DNA from: SHAN690 sp040221375
GTDB taxonomy: Bacteria > Bacteroidota > Bacteroidia > Flavobacteriales_G > Salibacteraceae
NCBI GenBank assembly: GCA_040221375.1
Contig: JAVKEP010000044.1
Location: 62,001 to 126,000 of the forward strand
Direction: 5' to 3'
Length of the DNA: 64,000 bases
The notes beneath the pieces were generated by a model that was not told the DNA's origin, did no database searches, and was given only the letters and a program-made list of their open reading frames with translations. The translations under genes and the position numbers were made by a program. Shown here in pieces: positions 1 through 8,510 of the stretch. Numbering within the stretch: position 1 is the stretch's first letter; each line of letters opens with the position of its first letter.

Positions 1-2
1 TC

Positions 3-680
3 GATCTCAATTCACAACTTTCTGAAATTGGACCCGAGCCGAGCAAAGGTGGGAGGCATCCCTTGCCATCGGTTTCTTCCTTTGCTACTGTTTTAGGTGA
101 ATTGGGCGTTGGCGTTGATTCCAAAGTCATCGTTTACGACAAGCACTCGGGAGCGCTGGCAGCGGCAAGGTGCTGGTGGATGCTTCATGCTATCGGGCAC
201 CCACAGACTTGGGTTGTTGATGGCGGATTTCAGGCCTTGAAACAAGCCGGTGCCCCTACGGACTCAGAAATCATAAAACCTAGAGCCCTTCCTCCTTATC
301 CCTCAAGCGAATGGAAGCTTCCTACGAAAACCATGACGGAAATCGAGGGCTTGGATCCGAATGACTCGACGCTCGTCGACGTCAGGGAAAGCGAACGATA
401 CCAAGGAATTCGTGAGCCCATCGATCTCACCGCAGGCCATATTCCCAATGCCGTGAACATTCCATTTTCGCACAACCTGAATGCCGACGGCTCGTTCAAG
501 ACGCGTGAGGAGTTGAAGAAGATTTATGCTGATGTTTTACGAATGGACAAGAACGTGATCTTCTACTGTGGTTCAGGCGTCACGGCATGCCACGGAATCT
601 TAGGTTTGGCGCATGCCAGTAATAAAATGGCGGCATTGTACCCGGGGTCATGGAGCGAATGGTCCAGGAATCCCCATTGA
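3..680 (+). CDS. 3-mercaptopyruvate/thiosulfate sulfurtransferase, 5' truncated by window
   Basis: Two-domain rhodanese-fold sulfurtransferase that moves sulfane sulfur from 3-mercaptopyruvate or thiosulfate to an acceptor thiol. The reading frame is open to the first base, and the codons before position 63 encode a typical GGRHPLP linker, so the gene begins upstream and only about 225 residues are visible. The first half is the rest of the non-catalytic N-terminal rhodanese domain. The second half is the catalytic domain, with the active-site loop CGSGVTA (Cys codon 567-569); this loop is characteristic of mercaptopyruvate sulfurtransferases (SseA/MST) rather than single-domain rhodaneses. 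The downstream gene follows closely on the same strand. Substrate preference cannot be decided from sequence alone. Confidence 0.9.
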   Translation, partial: DLNSQLSEIGPEPSKGGRHPLPSVSSFATVLGELGVGVDSKVIVYDKHSGALAAARCWWMLHAIGHPQTWVVDGGFQALKQAGAPTDSEIIKPRALPPYPSSEWKLPTKTMTEIEGLDPNDSTLVDVRESERYQGIREPIDLTAGHIPNAVNIPFSHNLNADGSFKTREELKKIYADVLRMDKNVIFYCGSGVTACHGILGLAHASNKMAALYPGSWSEWSRNPH

Positions 681-712
681 GTTATTTTGCTCAGAAATTC
701 TACCTTACCAGA

Positions 713-1042
713 ATGAATGCATCCGATGATCAGACCCGCTTTATTCTCGACCAGCTCCAAGGCTTTGGCGAAATCACGACCAAGCGAATGTTTGGCGGCG
801 TAGGCTTCTTTCACGAAGGATTAATGTTTGGCATGATTGCCAAAGGAATCTTCCGACTTAAGGTAGGCGATAAAAACCGTTCAGATTTCGAATCCAGGGG
901 GATGACCGCCTATATGTCGAGCGCTAAAAAGAAGGGCATGCCGTATTATGAAGTTCCTATCGATGTGTTGGAGGATCGGGCTGAATTCCTCCGGTGGTCT
1001 CGTATTTCCTGGGAAATCGCAGATGCTGCTGCAAAAAAATAG
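713..1042 (+). CDS. TfoX N-terminal-domain protein
   Basis: A 109-residue protein matching the stand-alone TfoX/Sxy N-terminal domain. The typical core is visible: a helix ending in the KRMFGG motif, a strand with FRLKVGD, and the MPYYEVP segment. An upstream in-frame ATG at 650 would overlap the sulfurtransferase gene and add 21 residues unlike the family, so the ATG at 713 (protein begins MNASDD) is preferred. In gammaproteobacteria TfoX activates competence genes together with CRP. In Bacteroidota these short proteins are widespread and their role is not established, so competence should not be inferred. The next gene starts 14 bp downstream, suggesting co-transcription. Confidence 0.85.
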   Translation: MNASDDQTRFILDQLQGFGEITTKRMFGGVGFFHEGLMFGMIAKGIFRLKVGDKNRSDFESRGMTAYMSSAKKKGMPYYEVPIDVLEDRAEFLRWSRISWEIADAAAKK

Positions 1043-1056
1043 TTGCGTCTCCGTCC

Positions 1057-2595
1057 ATGAAGCGAATCCTTCCTTTAGTACTATTGGCTTGTTCACACCT
1101 AACTTGCACAGAAGATCAACATGACACATCTGTACTCCCATCCGAAGAAATAGACTACTGTATGCAAAATCCTCCATCTTCAACTGCCTCACTCTCTACC
1201 CTGCTTGAAGACTTGGAAATGAACATGAAGTCCAAGACTGGCACTTACGTTTTGGAGGATGGAGATGGCGCCATGGTTTCACGAGCTTGGTTGTGTGAAT
1301 CGGCAGAAAAGACGATAGACATTCAATATTTCATCTTCTCCACTGACAACGTTGGTCTGATCGCGTGCGACTTTTTGGTAAGGGCGGCGGACAGAGGCGT
1401 TAAGGTGCGCATCCTAGTAGATGACATCATGGTTGACGCCAGTTTGGAGGATGTGCTCATCATAGACGCCCACCCCAACATTGAAGTGAGTATTTACAAC
1501 CCAGGTGTCAACTTAGGTAAAGCTTTGGTAGAAAAGGCAGGGAAATTCATCACCGATTTCAGGGGTGCCAACCAACGGATGCACAACAAAACCTTCACCG
1601 TGGACGGAAAGGTGTCGATAACGGGAGGTAGAAACGTCGCCGATGAATACTTTGACTACGGACGAGAGTTCAATTTCAGGGACCGAGACGTATTGCTCTT
1701 TGGACAGGTCGTCGATGACATTTCTGATTCGTTCAATTCGTTTTGGAACCACAAACTCAGCGTTCCGGTAGCTAAACTCAGCGATGAACCAAAACGAATA
1801 GCGGATGAACACACGTATGACCGCCTGCACGCCTACGCTTGCAATCCTGAAAATTTTTGGCCCCGAGTAAAGGAGCGGATTCTGCGCTTCCCTGAAACAA
1901 TCAAAGAAATCAAAGCATCAGAAGAGATCATTTGGCTAGATGACATCCGATTCGTATCAGACACGGCGGGCAAGAACAAAGGCGATGAAGGGCTCGAGGG
2001 AGGGGGCATCACGACGGATGCCCTTGTCAACTTGGTCAATCAAGCCAAAGCCAGCATTGACATTCAAACACCTTACCTCATAACAACAGAAGGCAGTCGG
2101 GCTCTATTTAAGAACGCCGTAGACCGCGGAGTGCGCGTGCGCATCCTCACCAACAGCCTAGCTTCGACAGACAACGTGCAGGCATTCAGTGCTTATCAGA
2201 GTGAACGCGATGTGCTCCTAGCCACGGGGGTTGAAGTATTTGAATTCAAACCCGATGCCCAAGTCAGAAAGGACATCATGACGGGCGACTTGGTAAAACA
2301 CCTGGATTCAGAACCCATATTCGGCTTGCACGCCAAAGGGATGGTCGTGGACCAGCACACCACCGTGATTGGAACCTTCAACTTAGATCCACGCAGTGCG
2401 AACTTGAACACTGAATGCATTACGATCATGGAATCTGAGCGCATCGCAGCGCAAGTTGGCCAACGGATGGAAATCGAATTTCAGCCCGAAAATGCTTGGC
2501 GCATCACTGAGAATTTCAGCCCAGACGATCAGGTTGAAGTCACGAAACGCCTGAAAACATGGACGATGAAGGCCTTGCCAAAAGGGATATTATAG
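1057..2595 (+). CDS. phospholipase D/cardiolipin-synthase-like lipoprotein
   Basis: 512-residue phospholipase-D-superfamily protein with two complete HKD motifs: HNKTFTVDG starting at His176, followed by GGRN, and HAKGMVVD starting at His425, followed by GTFNLDPRS. Paired HKD motifs form one active site that works through a phosphohistidine intermediate, as in phosphatidyltransferases and phospholipase D. The ATG at 1057 is chosen because it starts a short signal sequence (MKRILPLVLLAC) with a possible lipobox ending at Cys12; an alternative lies at the later Cys in HLTC. The longer ORF from 994 runs over the TfoX gene. Unlike cardiolipin synthases it has no N-terminal membrane hairpin, so it may be an exported lipoprotein phospholipase. 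Cardiolipin-type transferase activity remains possible. Confidence 0.85.
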   Translation: MKRILPLVLLACSHLTCTEDQHDTSVLPSEEIDYCMQNPPSSTASLSTLLEDLEMNMKSKTGTYVLEDGDGAMVSRAWLCESAEKTIDIQYFIFSTDNVGLIACDFLVRAADRGVKVRILVDDIMVDASLEDVLIIDAHPNIEVSIYNPGVNLGKALVEKAGKFITDFRGANQRMHNKTFTVDGKVSITGGRNVADEYFDYGREFNFRDRDVLLFGQVVDDISDSFNSFWNHKLSVPVAKLSDEPKRIADEHTYDRLHAYACNPENFWPRVKERILRFPETIKEIKASEEIIWLDDIRFVSDTAGKNKGDEGLEGGGITTDALVNLVNQAKASIDIQTPYLITTEGSRALFKNAVDRGVRVRILTNSLASTDNVQAFSAYQSERDVLLATGVEVFEFKPDAQVRKDIMTGDLVKHLDSEPIFGLHAKGMVVDQHTTVIGTFNLDPRSANLNTECITIMESERIAAQVGQRMEIEFQPENAWRITENFSPDDQVEVTKRLKTWTMKALPKGIL

Positions 2596-2639
2596 GTCCA
2601 ACACCTAGACCACTGCCTTATCAACTTGAGTATACAGCA

Positions 2640-2664
2640 TAAAAAAGCCTCCCGAGGGAGGCCT
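2640..2664 (-). terminator. Rho-independent terminator of htpG
   Basis: On the minus strand a GC-rich hairpin (arms GCCTCC and GGAGGC with a four-base loop) is followed by six T residues. It lies 20 bp after the htpG stop codon. On the plus strand the run after the hairpin is poor in T, so it should stop mainly leftward transcription. Confidence 0.8.
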
Positions 2665-2684
2665 TAGAATAGCGTTCGATAAGA

Positions 2685-4577
2685 TCAGTCGATCAAGCCC
2701 ACGCTGCGCTCAATGAATCGCGTCAACTGTTCGCCTTTAAGCATTCCCTTTGAAAGGAGTGCCAAGTCGGTAGCTTGACGCACCATTTGTGATTTCTTGT
2801 CTTCGTCGGATTCGATCAAGATTTTGGAAATCAAGCTATGGTTGCTGTTCACAACCAGGTTAAATGAATCAGGAAGGTTTCCCATTCCCATCATTCCTCC
2901 TCCGATCTCTGCTTGTTCTTTCATGCGGCGCATGAATTCGCTTTGTGTAATCATCATGGGCGGATCGTTCTCATCTAGGCTTTCGTATTGGATGACGAAC
3001 TTTTTCTTGTCGACGGCTCCTTCGATCACCGGGGTGAGCGCATTTTTTTGATCTTCCGTAAGGTTGCTCTCAGCTGTGTTCTCTTTCGGGATAAGCTTCT
3101 CAAGCGCATCAGCGTCTACCCGCTTGAAGTTCACTTTTTCCATCTTCATTTCGAAGTGCTGAACCAAGTGCGCTGTGAGCGGTGTATTCATTTCCAGCAC
3201 GTCATATCCCTTCTTCGTGGCTTTGCTGATCAGGCTGTGCTGTGCCTCGGCGTCGTTGGTGTAGAGGATGATCAAGTTTCCGTCCTTATCGGTTTGGGCG
3301 TCCTTGATGATTTCCTTGTATTCGTCGAAGGTTTTGAATTCACCCTTCGTGTTTTTGAGTAAATACGTAGGTTGAATGCGATCGTAGAATTTCTCATCGG
3401 TCAATAAACCGTAGTCCATGAACACTTGCATGTCTGGCCACTTCTTTTCGAAATCTTCGCGGTCATTTTTGTACATCTCAGCCAGCTTGTCGGCGACCTT
3501 CTTGGTGATGTGTCCGCTGATCTTCTTGACGTTGCTGTCGCTCTGTAAGTAGCTTCGGCTTACGTTGAGCGGAATGTCAGGCGAATCAATCACTCCGTGC
3601 AGCAATGTCAGGAACTCGGGCACTACGTTCTCTACTGAATCCGTAATGAAGACTTGGTTGCTGTAGAGTTGAATCTTGTTTTTCTGAAGCTCTACCTTAT
3701 GCTTTGCGAGTTTCGGGAAGTACAATACTCCCGTTAGGTTAAAAGGATAGTCGACATTGATGTGGATGTTGAAAAGCGGTTCTTCAAATGTCATCGGGTA
3801 CAACTCTCGGTAGAAGGACGAGTAATCCTCGGACTTCAAATCTGCAGGTTGCTTTTTCCACAACGGGCTTGGGTTGTTGATGATGTTATCGACCGACTCC
3901 TTGACCTGCTTCACTTCCCCTTTGTCGTCTTTTTCTCCCTTAGGGTCGTCGATCCAATTGTCTTTTGTTCCGAACTTGATCTCAACGGGAAGGAATTTAC
4001 AGTACTTATTCAGGATTTCAGCGATCCGTCCCTCTTCTAAAAATTCCTTCGATTCTTCGTCGATGTGAAGAATGATCTCAGTACCGCGCTCTTTTTTCTT
4101 CGACTTTGTGATGTTGAATTCTGGGCTTCCGTCGCACACCCACTTCACTGCAGACTCATCTTTCCAACTTTTGGTGATCACCTCGACTTTCTTCGATACC
4201 ATGAATGCGCTGTAGAAACCAAGTCCAAAATGACCGATGATGCCAGCATCATCTACCTTGCCTTCGTACTTCTGTAGAAATTCTGAAGCGCCTGAGAAGG
4301 CCACTTGGTTTAAGTATTTTTCCACTTCTTCGGCGGTCATACCGATGCCCCGGTCAATGACGCTCAATGTCCCTTTCTTCTCATCGAGTTTGATCTCAAT
4401 CATGGTATCGCCCAAATCGTCTTTGATCTCGCCCATTCTGCTCAAAGCCTTGAGCTTAGAGGTTGCATCTACTGCGTTGGAAACTAGTTCTCTCAAGAAA
4501 ATCTCGTGATCCGAGTAGAGAAACTTCTTGATAATTGGAAAGATATTCTCCGCTTGTACGTTGATGGTTCCTTTCAT
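2685..4577 (-). CDS. htpG: molecular chaperone HtpG (bacterial Hsp90)
   Basis: 630-residue Hsp90-family ATPase, about the length of E. coli HtpG. The N-terminal GHKL ATP-binding domain shows its three signature boxes: ELVSNAVDA near residue 32, DRGIGM near residue 75 and GHFGLGFYS near residue 115. Middle and C-terminal dimerisation domains follow without gaps. The start MKGTINVQAENIF is typical of the family. The gene is monocistronic: the strong terminator at 2640-2664 follows it, and its promoter must lie in the 332-bp intergenic region upstream. A 9-bp variant of the Bacteroidota -7 box (TATCCTTTG, three instead of two spacer bases) lies about 40 bp before the start; this is suggestive only. 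Confidence 0.97.
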   Translation of the reverse strand: MKGTINVQAENIFPIIKKFLYSDHEIFLRELVSNAVDATSKLKALSRMGEIKDDLGDTMIEIKLDEKKGTLSVIDRGIGMTAEEVEKYLNQVAFSGASEFLQKYEGKVDDAGIIGHFGLGFYSAFMVSKKVEVITKSWKDESAVKWVCDGSPEFNITKSKKKERGTEIILHIDEESKEFLEEGRIAEILNKYCKFLPVEIKFGTKDNWIDDPKGEKDDKGEVKQVKESVDNIINNPSPLWKKQPADLKSEDYSSFYRELYPMTFEEPLFNIHINVDYPFNLTGVLYFPKLAKHKVELQKNKIQLYSNQVFITDSVENVVPEFLTLLHGVIDSPDIPLNVSRSYLQSDSNVKKISGHITKKVADKLAEMYKNDREDFEKKWPDMQVFMDYGLLTDEKFYDRIQPTYLLKNTKGEFKTFDEYKEIIKDAQTDKDGNLIILYTNDAEAQHSLISKATKKGYDVLEMNTPLTAHLVQHFEMKMEKVNFKRVDADALEKLIPKENTAESNLTEDQKNALTPVIEGAVDKKKFVIQYESLDENDPPMMITQSEFMRRMKEQAEIGGGMMGMGNLPDSFNLVVNSNHSLISKILIESDEDKKSQMVRQATDLALLSKGMLKGEQLTRFIERSVGLID

Positions 4578-4909
4578 GTTCTTCGCTTTTTCTATTAACC
4601 TATTTGCCCCTCAATTGTCAAAGGATATGCCATCGAGCAGAAGCTGACACAATGGCAACACTTCGACAGAATTACCGAACGGCTTGTCACAAGATGCGCT
4701 CGTCGCTATTGTTAGGACTTCAAGTTGACGACCTCCCACTTTTCGACGAGGGCGGGAATGTTGCCGCTGAAACTTTTTCTTTTCCTGATGCAACACGAAA
4801 GCGAAATCTTGATGGCGCATTAAAAAGCATAGCCCTCATATCTTTAAGTGCTTCTTGGTGACATCAAATGACAACCGAAAGGTATATTTGAGCACCTAAC
4901 TAAATTTCC
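4578..4909. other. intergenic region between divergent htpG and M4 protease genes
   Basis: 332 bp between two divergently transcribed genes. It must hold both promoters. A clear -7 box for the rightward gene is annotated separately at 4883-4890. Open frames exist here on both strands (4604-4861 plus, 4611-4820 minus), but their translations look like random sequence with no recognisable domain or signal, and they overlap the promoter region. I see no convincing small gene, RNA or repeat. Confidence 0.6.
4883..4890 (+). promoter_or_regulatory. Bacteroidota -7 promoter element (TATATTTG)
   Basis: Exact match to TAnnTTTG, 19 bp before the ATG of the first M4 protease. A TTG at 4855-4857 could be the -33 element, but the 25-bp spacer is slightly longer than usual. 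Confidence 0.6.
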
Positions 4910-7900
4910 ATGAAGCAATTTGTACTCGCACTGATCGTACTAACCTCCTTTTCTCTCTCATCAAACGCCGAACAAGTACTCGTAGGCCGAGCTGCCAACG
5001 ATGCTGTACGCGGCGCTGAAGTCGTCCGGTTTACGGAGTCTTCCACCATTCCAGCCTACATTCAATTTCGCGTATCTGAGCAAATCGCCTTCGTCGATTG
5101 GCAAGAATGGATGGAGCATCGCTATTTCAAAGAATCCAAACATGTAGGTTTTGAACTGATCGGAACCGAAGTAGATCGTCTTGGAATGGTCCATTACCGA
5201 TTCAAGCAAACTGCGAATGGACACCCAATCACCTTTGGAACTTGGATCGTCCACACACTGAATGACAAGGTGGTAAGCATGAACGGATTGGTCTACGACG
5301 ACGTTCCTGCAGTAGAACCGGCCCTTCAAGAAAGTCAGGCATTGTCCTATGCCCTTTCTCACGTTGGTGCTGAAACGTACAAATGGGAAATTCCCGCCGA
5401 AGAATTGGATATCAAAGCCATCAGCAACGACCCGAACGCAACCTATTTTCCGAAAGGATTGTTGGAAGTTGTGAATCCAGACGTTTCCAACAGAACGGTT
5501 GACCTTAAGCTGGCCTGGAAGTTCAATATCTACGCAAACGAACCGATGTCGAGGCAAGACGTATACGTCGATGCCGTAACTGGTGCCATCGTTTTTGAGA
5601 ACGACCTGATCCATCACGCCGATAGCAATATCATCGCCGTTACTGGTTACCTCGATACGCAAAACATCATTGCAGATTTCAACGGTTCGCTCTTCCGATT
5701 ACGAGAGTCTGGCCGCGGAAACGGAATTTTCACAACCGACCTTAACAACGGAACCAATGGTGCTGGTGTAGACTTCACACATGGCGACAATGTATGGGAC
5801 GACAACACCGTAGATCGCTTCGCCACCGATGCGCATTTCGGGGCCGAGATGACCTTTGATTATTTCTTGAATCACTTCAATCGAAACAGCATCGACAACA
5901 ACGGCTTTGTCTTGAGGAGCCGCGTTCACTACGGAACCAATTTCGCCAATGCATTTTGGGATGGTCAATACATGACTTATGGAGACGGTTCTTCTGGAAA
6001 CACTCCCTTCACGGCGTTGGACATTGCGGGTCATGAAATTGCCCACGGCCTGACCGAATACAGCGCCGGCTTGATATACCAGGCGGAATCGGGTGCTTTG
6101 AATGAAAGTTTTTCGGACGTTTTTGCCGCAGCCATCGAGCGGGACGCGCTCGGTCCGAACAGCGGTGAGTGGTTGTTAGGCGAAGACCTGAACTTCCTCA
6201 TTCGCAACATGAGCAATCCGAATGCCCTAGGAGACCCGGATACTTATTTCGGAAACTATTGGGCGTCCCTAACTGGAGGCGATAACGGCGGAGTACATAC
6301 GAACAGCGGCGTACAGAACTATTGGTTCTACCTACTCTCAGAAGGAGGCACAGGAACGAACGATAACAACGACAGCTATTCGGTGACCGCCATAGGCATT
6401 GAAGATGCTGCGGCAGTTGCGTATCGCAACCTCACCGTGTATTTGACAGAATCAAGCGGCTACGCCGATGCACGTTTTTATGGCATTCAGTCAGCGGTTG
6501 ACTTATTCGACGGTTGTTCACAAGAGGTTGAGTCTACTTGGGATGCTTGGTATGCCGTTGGCGTAGGAGGTCCTTACTCGCAAAACGTGGTGGCAGACTT
6601 TGAGGCCAGTGGCACTGAGAACTGCGCAGCGCCGTTCAGCGTCTCTTTCAAAAACTTAAGCTATCAAGGCGAAACATTTCTGTGGAATTTTGGTGATGGC
6701 AATACCAGCACAGCGTACGAACCAGAGCACACCTATCAAACTACCGGCGATTTCACCGTCAGTTTAACCATTGCTTCCTCCTGCCCAGGGGTATCGGATT
6801 CGTTGATCATGGTAGATTTGATCAGCATCGACCCCTCGCTGCCCTGCAATTACAGCCTTCCCGCTTCTGGTGGTTTGGCGACAACCCAAACCAGTTGCGA
6901 AGGAGTACTCTATGACGACGGTGGTCCCGCAGGTACCTATGCTCCAAATTACAATGCAACCGTGACCATCGCACCGACCAACGCCGTTGCTGTGTCACTT
7001 GAGTTCATTGAATTCAACGTTGAATTTGATGGAAGCTGTCAGTACGACTACTTGACCGTATACGACGGACCGAGTACGGCTTCTGCTTTAATAGGTAAGT
7101 ATTGCGATGGGAATCCTCCTCCCACGTTCATCCACTCTACGGGATCGAGCATCACCATGCAATTTAGCACGGATCAAGCCCTCGAAGAAGATGGGTTCAA
7201 GATCGGTTGGGAATGCAGCATACCTTCAGAAGCTCCGGACGCAGATTTTGAAGCTGATTTAGTTGAGACGTGCAAAGGAGACATCCAATTCTCAGATATC
7301 TCCGCGCTAGGTGCGAACATTCCCACCCATTGGTTCTGGGATTTTGGTGACGGCGACACCTCGAACGTGAAGAACCCAAGTCATTCATATGCTTCTAGCG
7401 GAGTATATACGGTGATGATGGTGGCTTCAAACGCATTCGGATCTGATACGGTTACAAAGACGAACTACATCGACGTAGACAAGCCAGAAGCACCCGAAGG
7501 AGAAGACGTTGAAGTATGCCCAGGTGACCAAGCCAACCTCATAGCGACGAGCGCGGGAGAGCATTATTGGTACACCTCACTCACCGGTGGTTCGCCTGTT
7601 TCGGTAGGCGACACATTTACTACGCCTATTGTGCAGCAATCAACGCCGTACTACGTTGAAGCAAAAGTGGCTGGGCCAGCCCAATCGACCGGAGCGCCTG
7701 ACAACAACATTGGCGGTGGAGCGTATTTCAACAACTATCAGTCGATCTATTTTAACGTTTACAGTGATTTCCGCTTAAAGAGCGTCACGGTCTACACCAG
7801 TTTACCGGGTGATCGAGAAATCATCATTCTCGACCAGACGCAAAACGTCGTGAAAGATACTGTGATCTATATCCCGACGGGAGAGCAAACGCTGGAATTG

Positions 7901-8407
7901 AACTGGGACTTGGAGGTAGGAACCGATTACCAAATGACCGTAGCGAACGGCAGTATGATCAACCTCTACCGAAACAATGATGGGGTAAATTACCCCTATG
8001 AAATTCCAGGGGTTGTAAGTATCCATCGCTCTAGCGCTCAAGGAGATCCTTACTCCTACTATTATTTCTTCTACAATTGGCAAGTCCAAGACATCTGCAT
8101 AAGCGATCGCGCAATGATTTCGGCCAGTGTGGGCGAATGCACAGGCATCGATGAAAGTGAAACCGCATCTGCTTACGCTGTCTTCCCAAATCCAACCCAG
8201 GGTACGGTTAACATCTCATGGGGTCAAAACGCGCATCCGGGAAGCATCTCCGTTTTCGATGCGGCCGGTAGTTTGGTTGATCAAGTGAGGGTTCCAGCGC
8301 AATCCTCGTATTACAACCTAGATTTAGGCAACTTGAGCAGCGGCATTTATCTGCTCAAAGGAAACAACGGCCCCACTCCTTTGATGGAACGCGTCATTGT
8401 AGAATAA
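4910..8407 (+). CDS. thermolysin-like M4 metalloprotease, T9SS type A cargo
   Basis: 1165-residue secreted zinc protease. Order of parts: signal peptide (about 1-20), FTP-type propeptide (about 30-220), M4 catalytic domain (about 225-550), PKD domain (NFGDG near 595), CUB-like domain (about 645-765, with the DYLTVYDGP motif), second PKD domain (WDFGDGD near 810), an Ig-like/adhesive region and a T9SS type A sorting domain (about 1085-1165, VFPNPTQG at its start). The zinc site is HEIAH at 375-379 with Glu399, 24 residues after the first His as in thermolysin. His463 matches the transition-state histidine. Export would be by Sec and then T9SS, with release or anchoring at the surface. A close paralogue follows. 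PKD and CUB domains suggest binding to polymers or proteins. Substrate unknown. Confidence 0.93.
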   Translation: MKQFVLALIVLTSFSLSSNAEQVLVGRAANDAVRGAEVVRFTESSTIPAYIQFRVSEQIAFVDWQEWMEHRYFKESKHVGFELIGTEVDRLGMVHYRFKQTANGHPITFGTWIVHTLNDKVVSMNGLVYDDVPAVEPALQESQALSYALSHVGAETYKWEIPAEELDIKAISNDPNATYFPKGLLEVVNPDVSNRTVDLKLAWKFNIYANEPMSRQDVYVDAVTGAIVFENDLIHHADSNIIAVTGYLDTQNIIADFNGSLFRLRESGRGNGIFTTDLNNGTNGAGVDFTHGDNVWDDNTVDRFATDAHFGAEMTFDYFLNHFNRNSIDNNGFVLRSRVHYGTNFANAFWDGQYMTYGDGSSGNTPFTALDIAGHEIAHGLTEYSAGLIYQAESGALNESFSDVFAAAIERDALGPNSGEWLLGEDLNFLIRNMSNPNALGDPDTYFGNYWASLTGGDNGGVHTNSGVQNYWFYLLSEGGTGTNDNNDSYSVTAIGIEDAAAVAYRNLTVYLTESSGYADARFYGIQSAVDLFDGCSQEVESTWDAWYAVGVGGPYSQNVVADFEASGTENCAAPFSVSFKNLSYQGETFLWNFGDGNTSTAYEPEHTYQTTGDFTVSLTIASSCPGVSDSLIMVDLISIDPSLPCNYSLPASGGLATTQTSCEGVLYDDGGPAGTYAPNYNATVTIAPTNAVAVSLEFIEFNVEFDGSCQYDYLTVYDGPSTASALIGKYCDGNPPPTFIHSTGSSITMQFSTDQALEEDGFKIGWECSIPSEAPDADFEADLVETCKGDIQFSDISALGANIPTHWFWDFGDGDTSNVKNPSHSYASSGVYTVMMVASNAFGSDTVTKTNYIDVDKPEAPEGEDVEVCPGDQANLIATSAGEHYWYTSLTGGSPVSVGDTFTTPIVQQSTPYYVEAKVAGPAQSTGAPDNNIGGGAYFNNYQSIYFNVYSDFRLKSVTVYTSLPGDREIIILDQTQNVVKDTVIYIPTGEQTLELNWDLEVGTDYQMTVANGSMINLYRNNDGVNYPYEIPGVVSIHRSSAQGDPYSYYYFFYNWQVQDICISDRAMISASVGECTGIDESETASAYAVFPNPTQGTVNISWGQNAHPGSISVFDAAGSLVDQVRVPAQSSYYNLDLGNLSSGIYLLKGNNGPTPLMERVIVE

Positions 8408-8421
8408 TCATTCCACAGAAG

Positions 8422-8468
8422 TAGGTTCAATTCGGCGGCAATCAGCTTTCCGAATTGAACCTATTTTT
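8422..8468 (+). terminator. strong Rho-independent terminator
   Basis: Perfect 14-bp inverted repeat (TAGGTTCAATTCGG at 8422-8435 and its complement at 8450-8463), a 14-base loop and then five T residues. It sits 15 bp after the stop of the first M4 protease gene, so the second protease needs its own promoter or read-through. Confidence 0.85.
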
Positions 8469-8510
8469 CGTTCATCCGTTTACCAAAAGGAACCTATCTA
8501 ATCTCATTCC

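Noticed and set aside
994..1056. Longer N-terminus (start at 994) for the phospholipase-D protein
   Set aside because: It overlaps the TfoX gene and would bury the signal peptide; the ATG at 1057 starts it directly.
4604..4861. 85-residue plus-strand frame between htpG and the first M4 protease
   Set aside because: Random-looking translation lying in a promoter region; no promoter of its own and no homology recognised.
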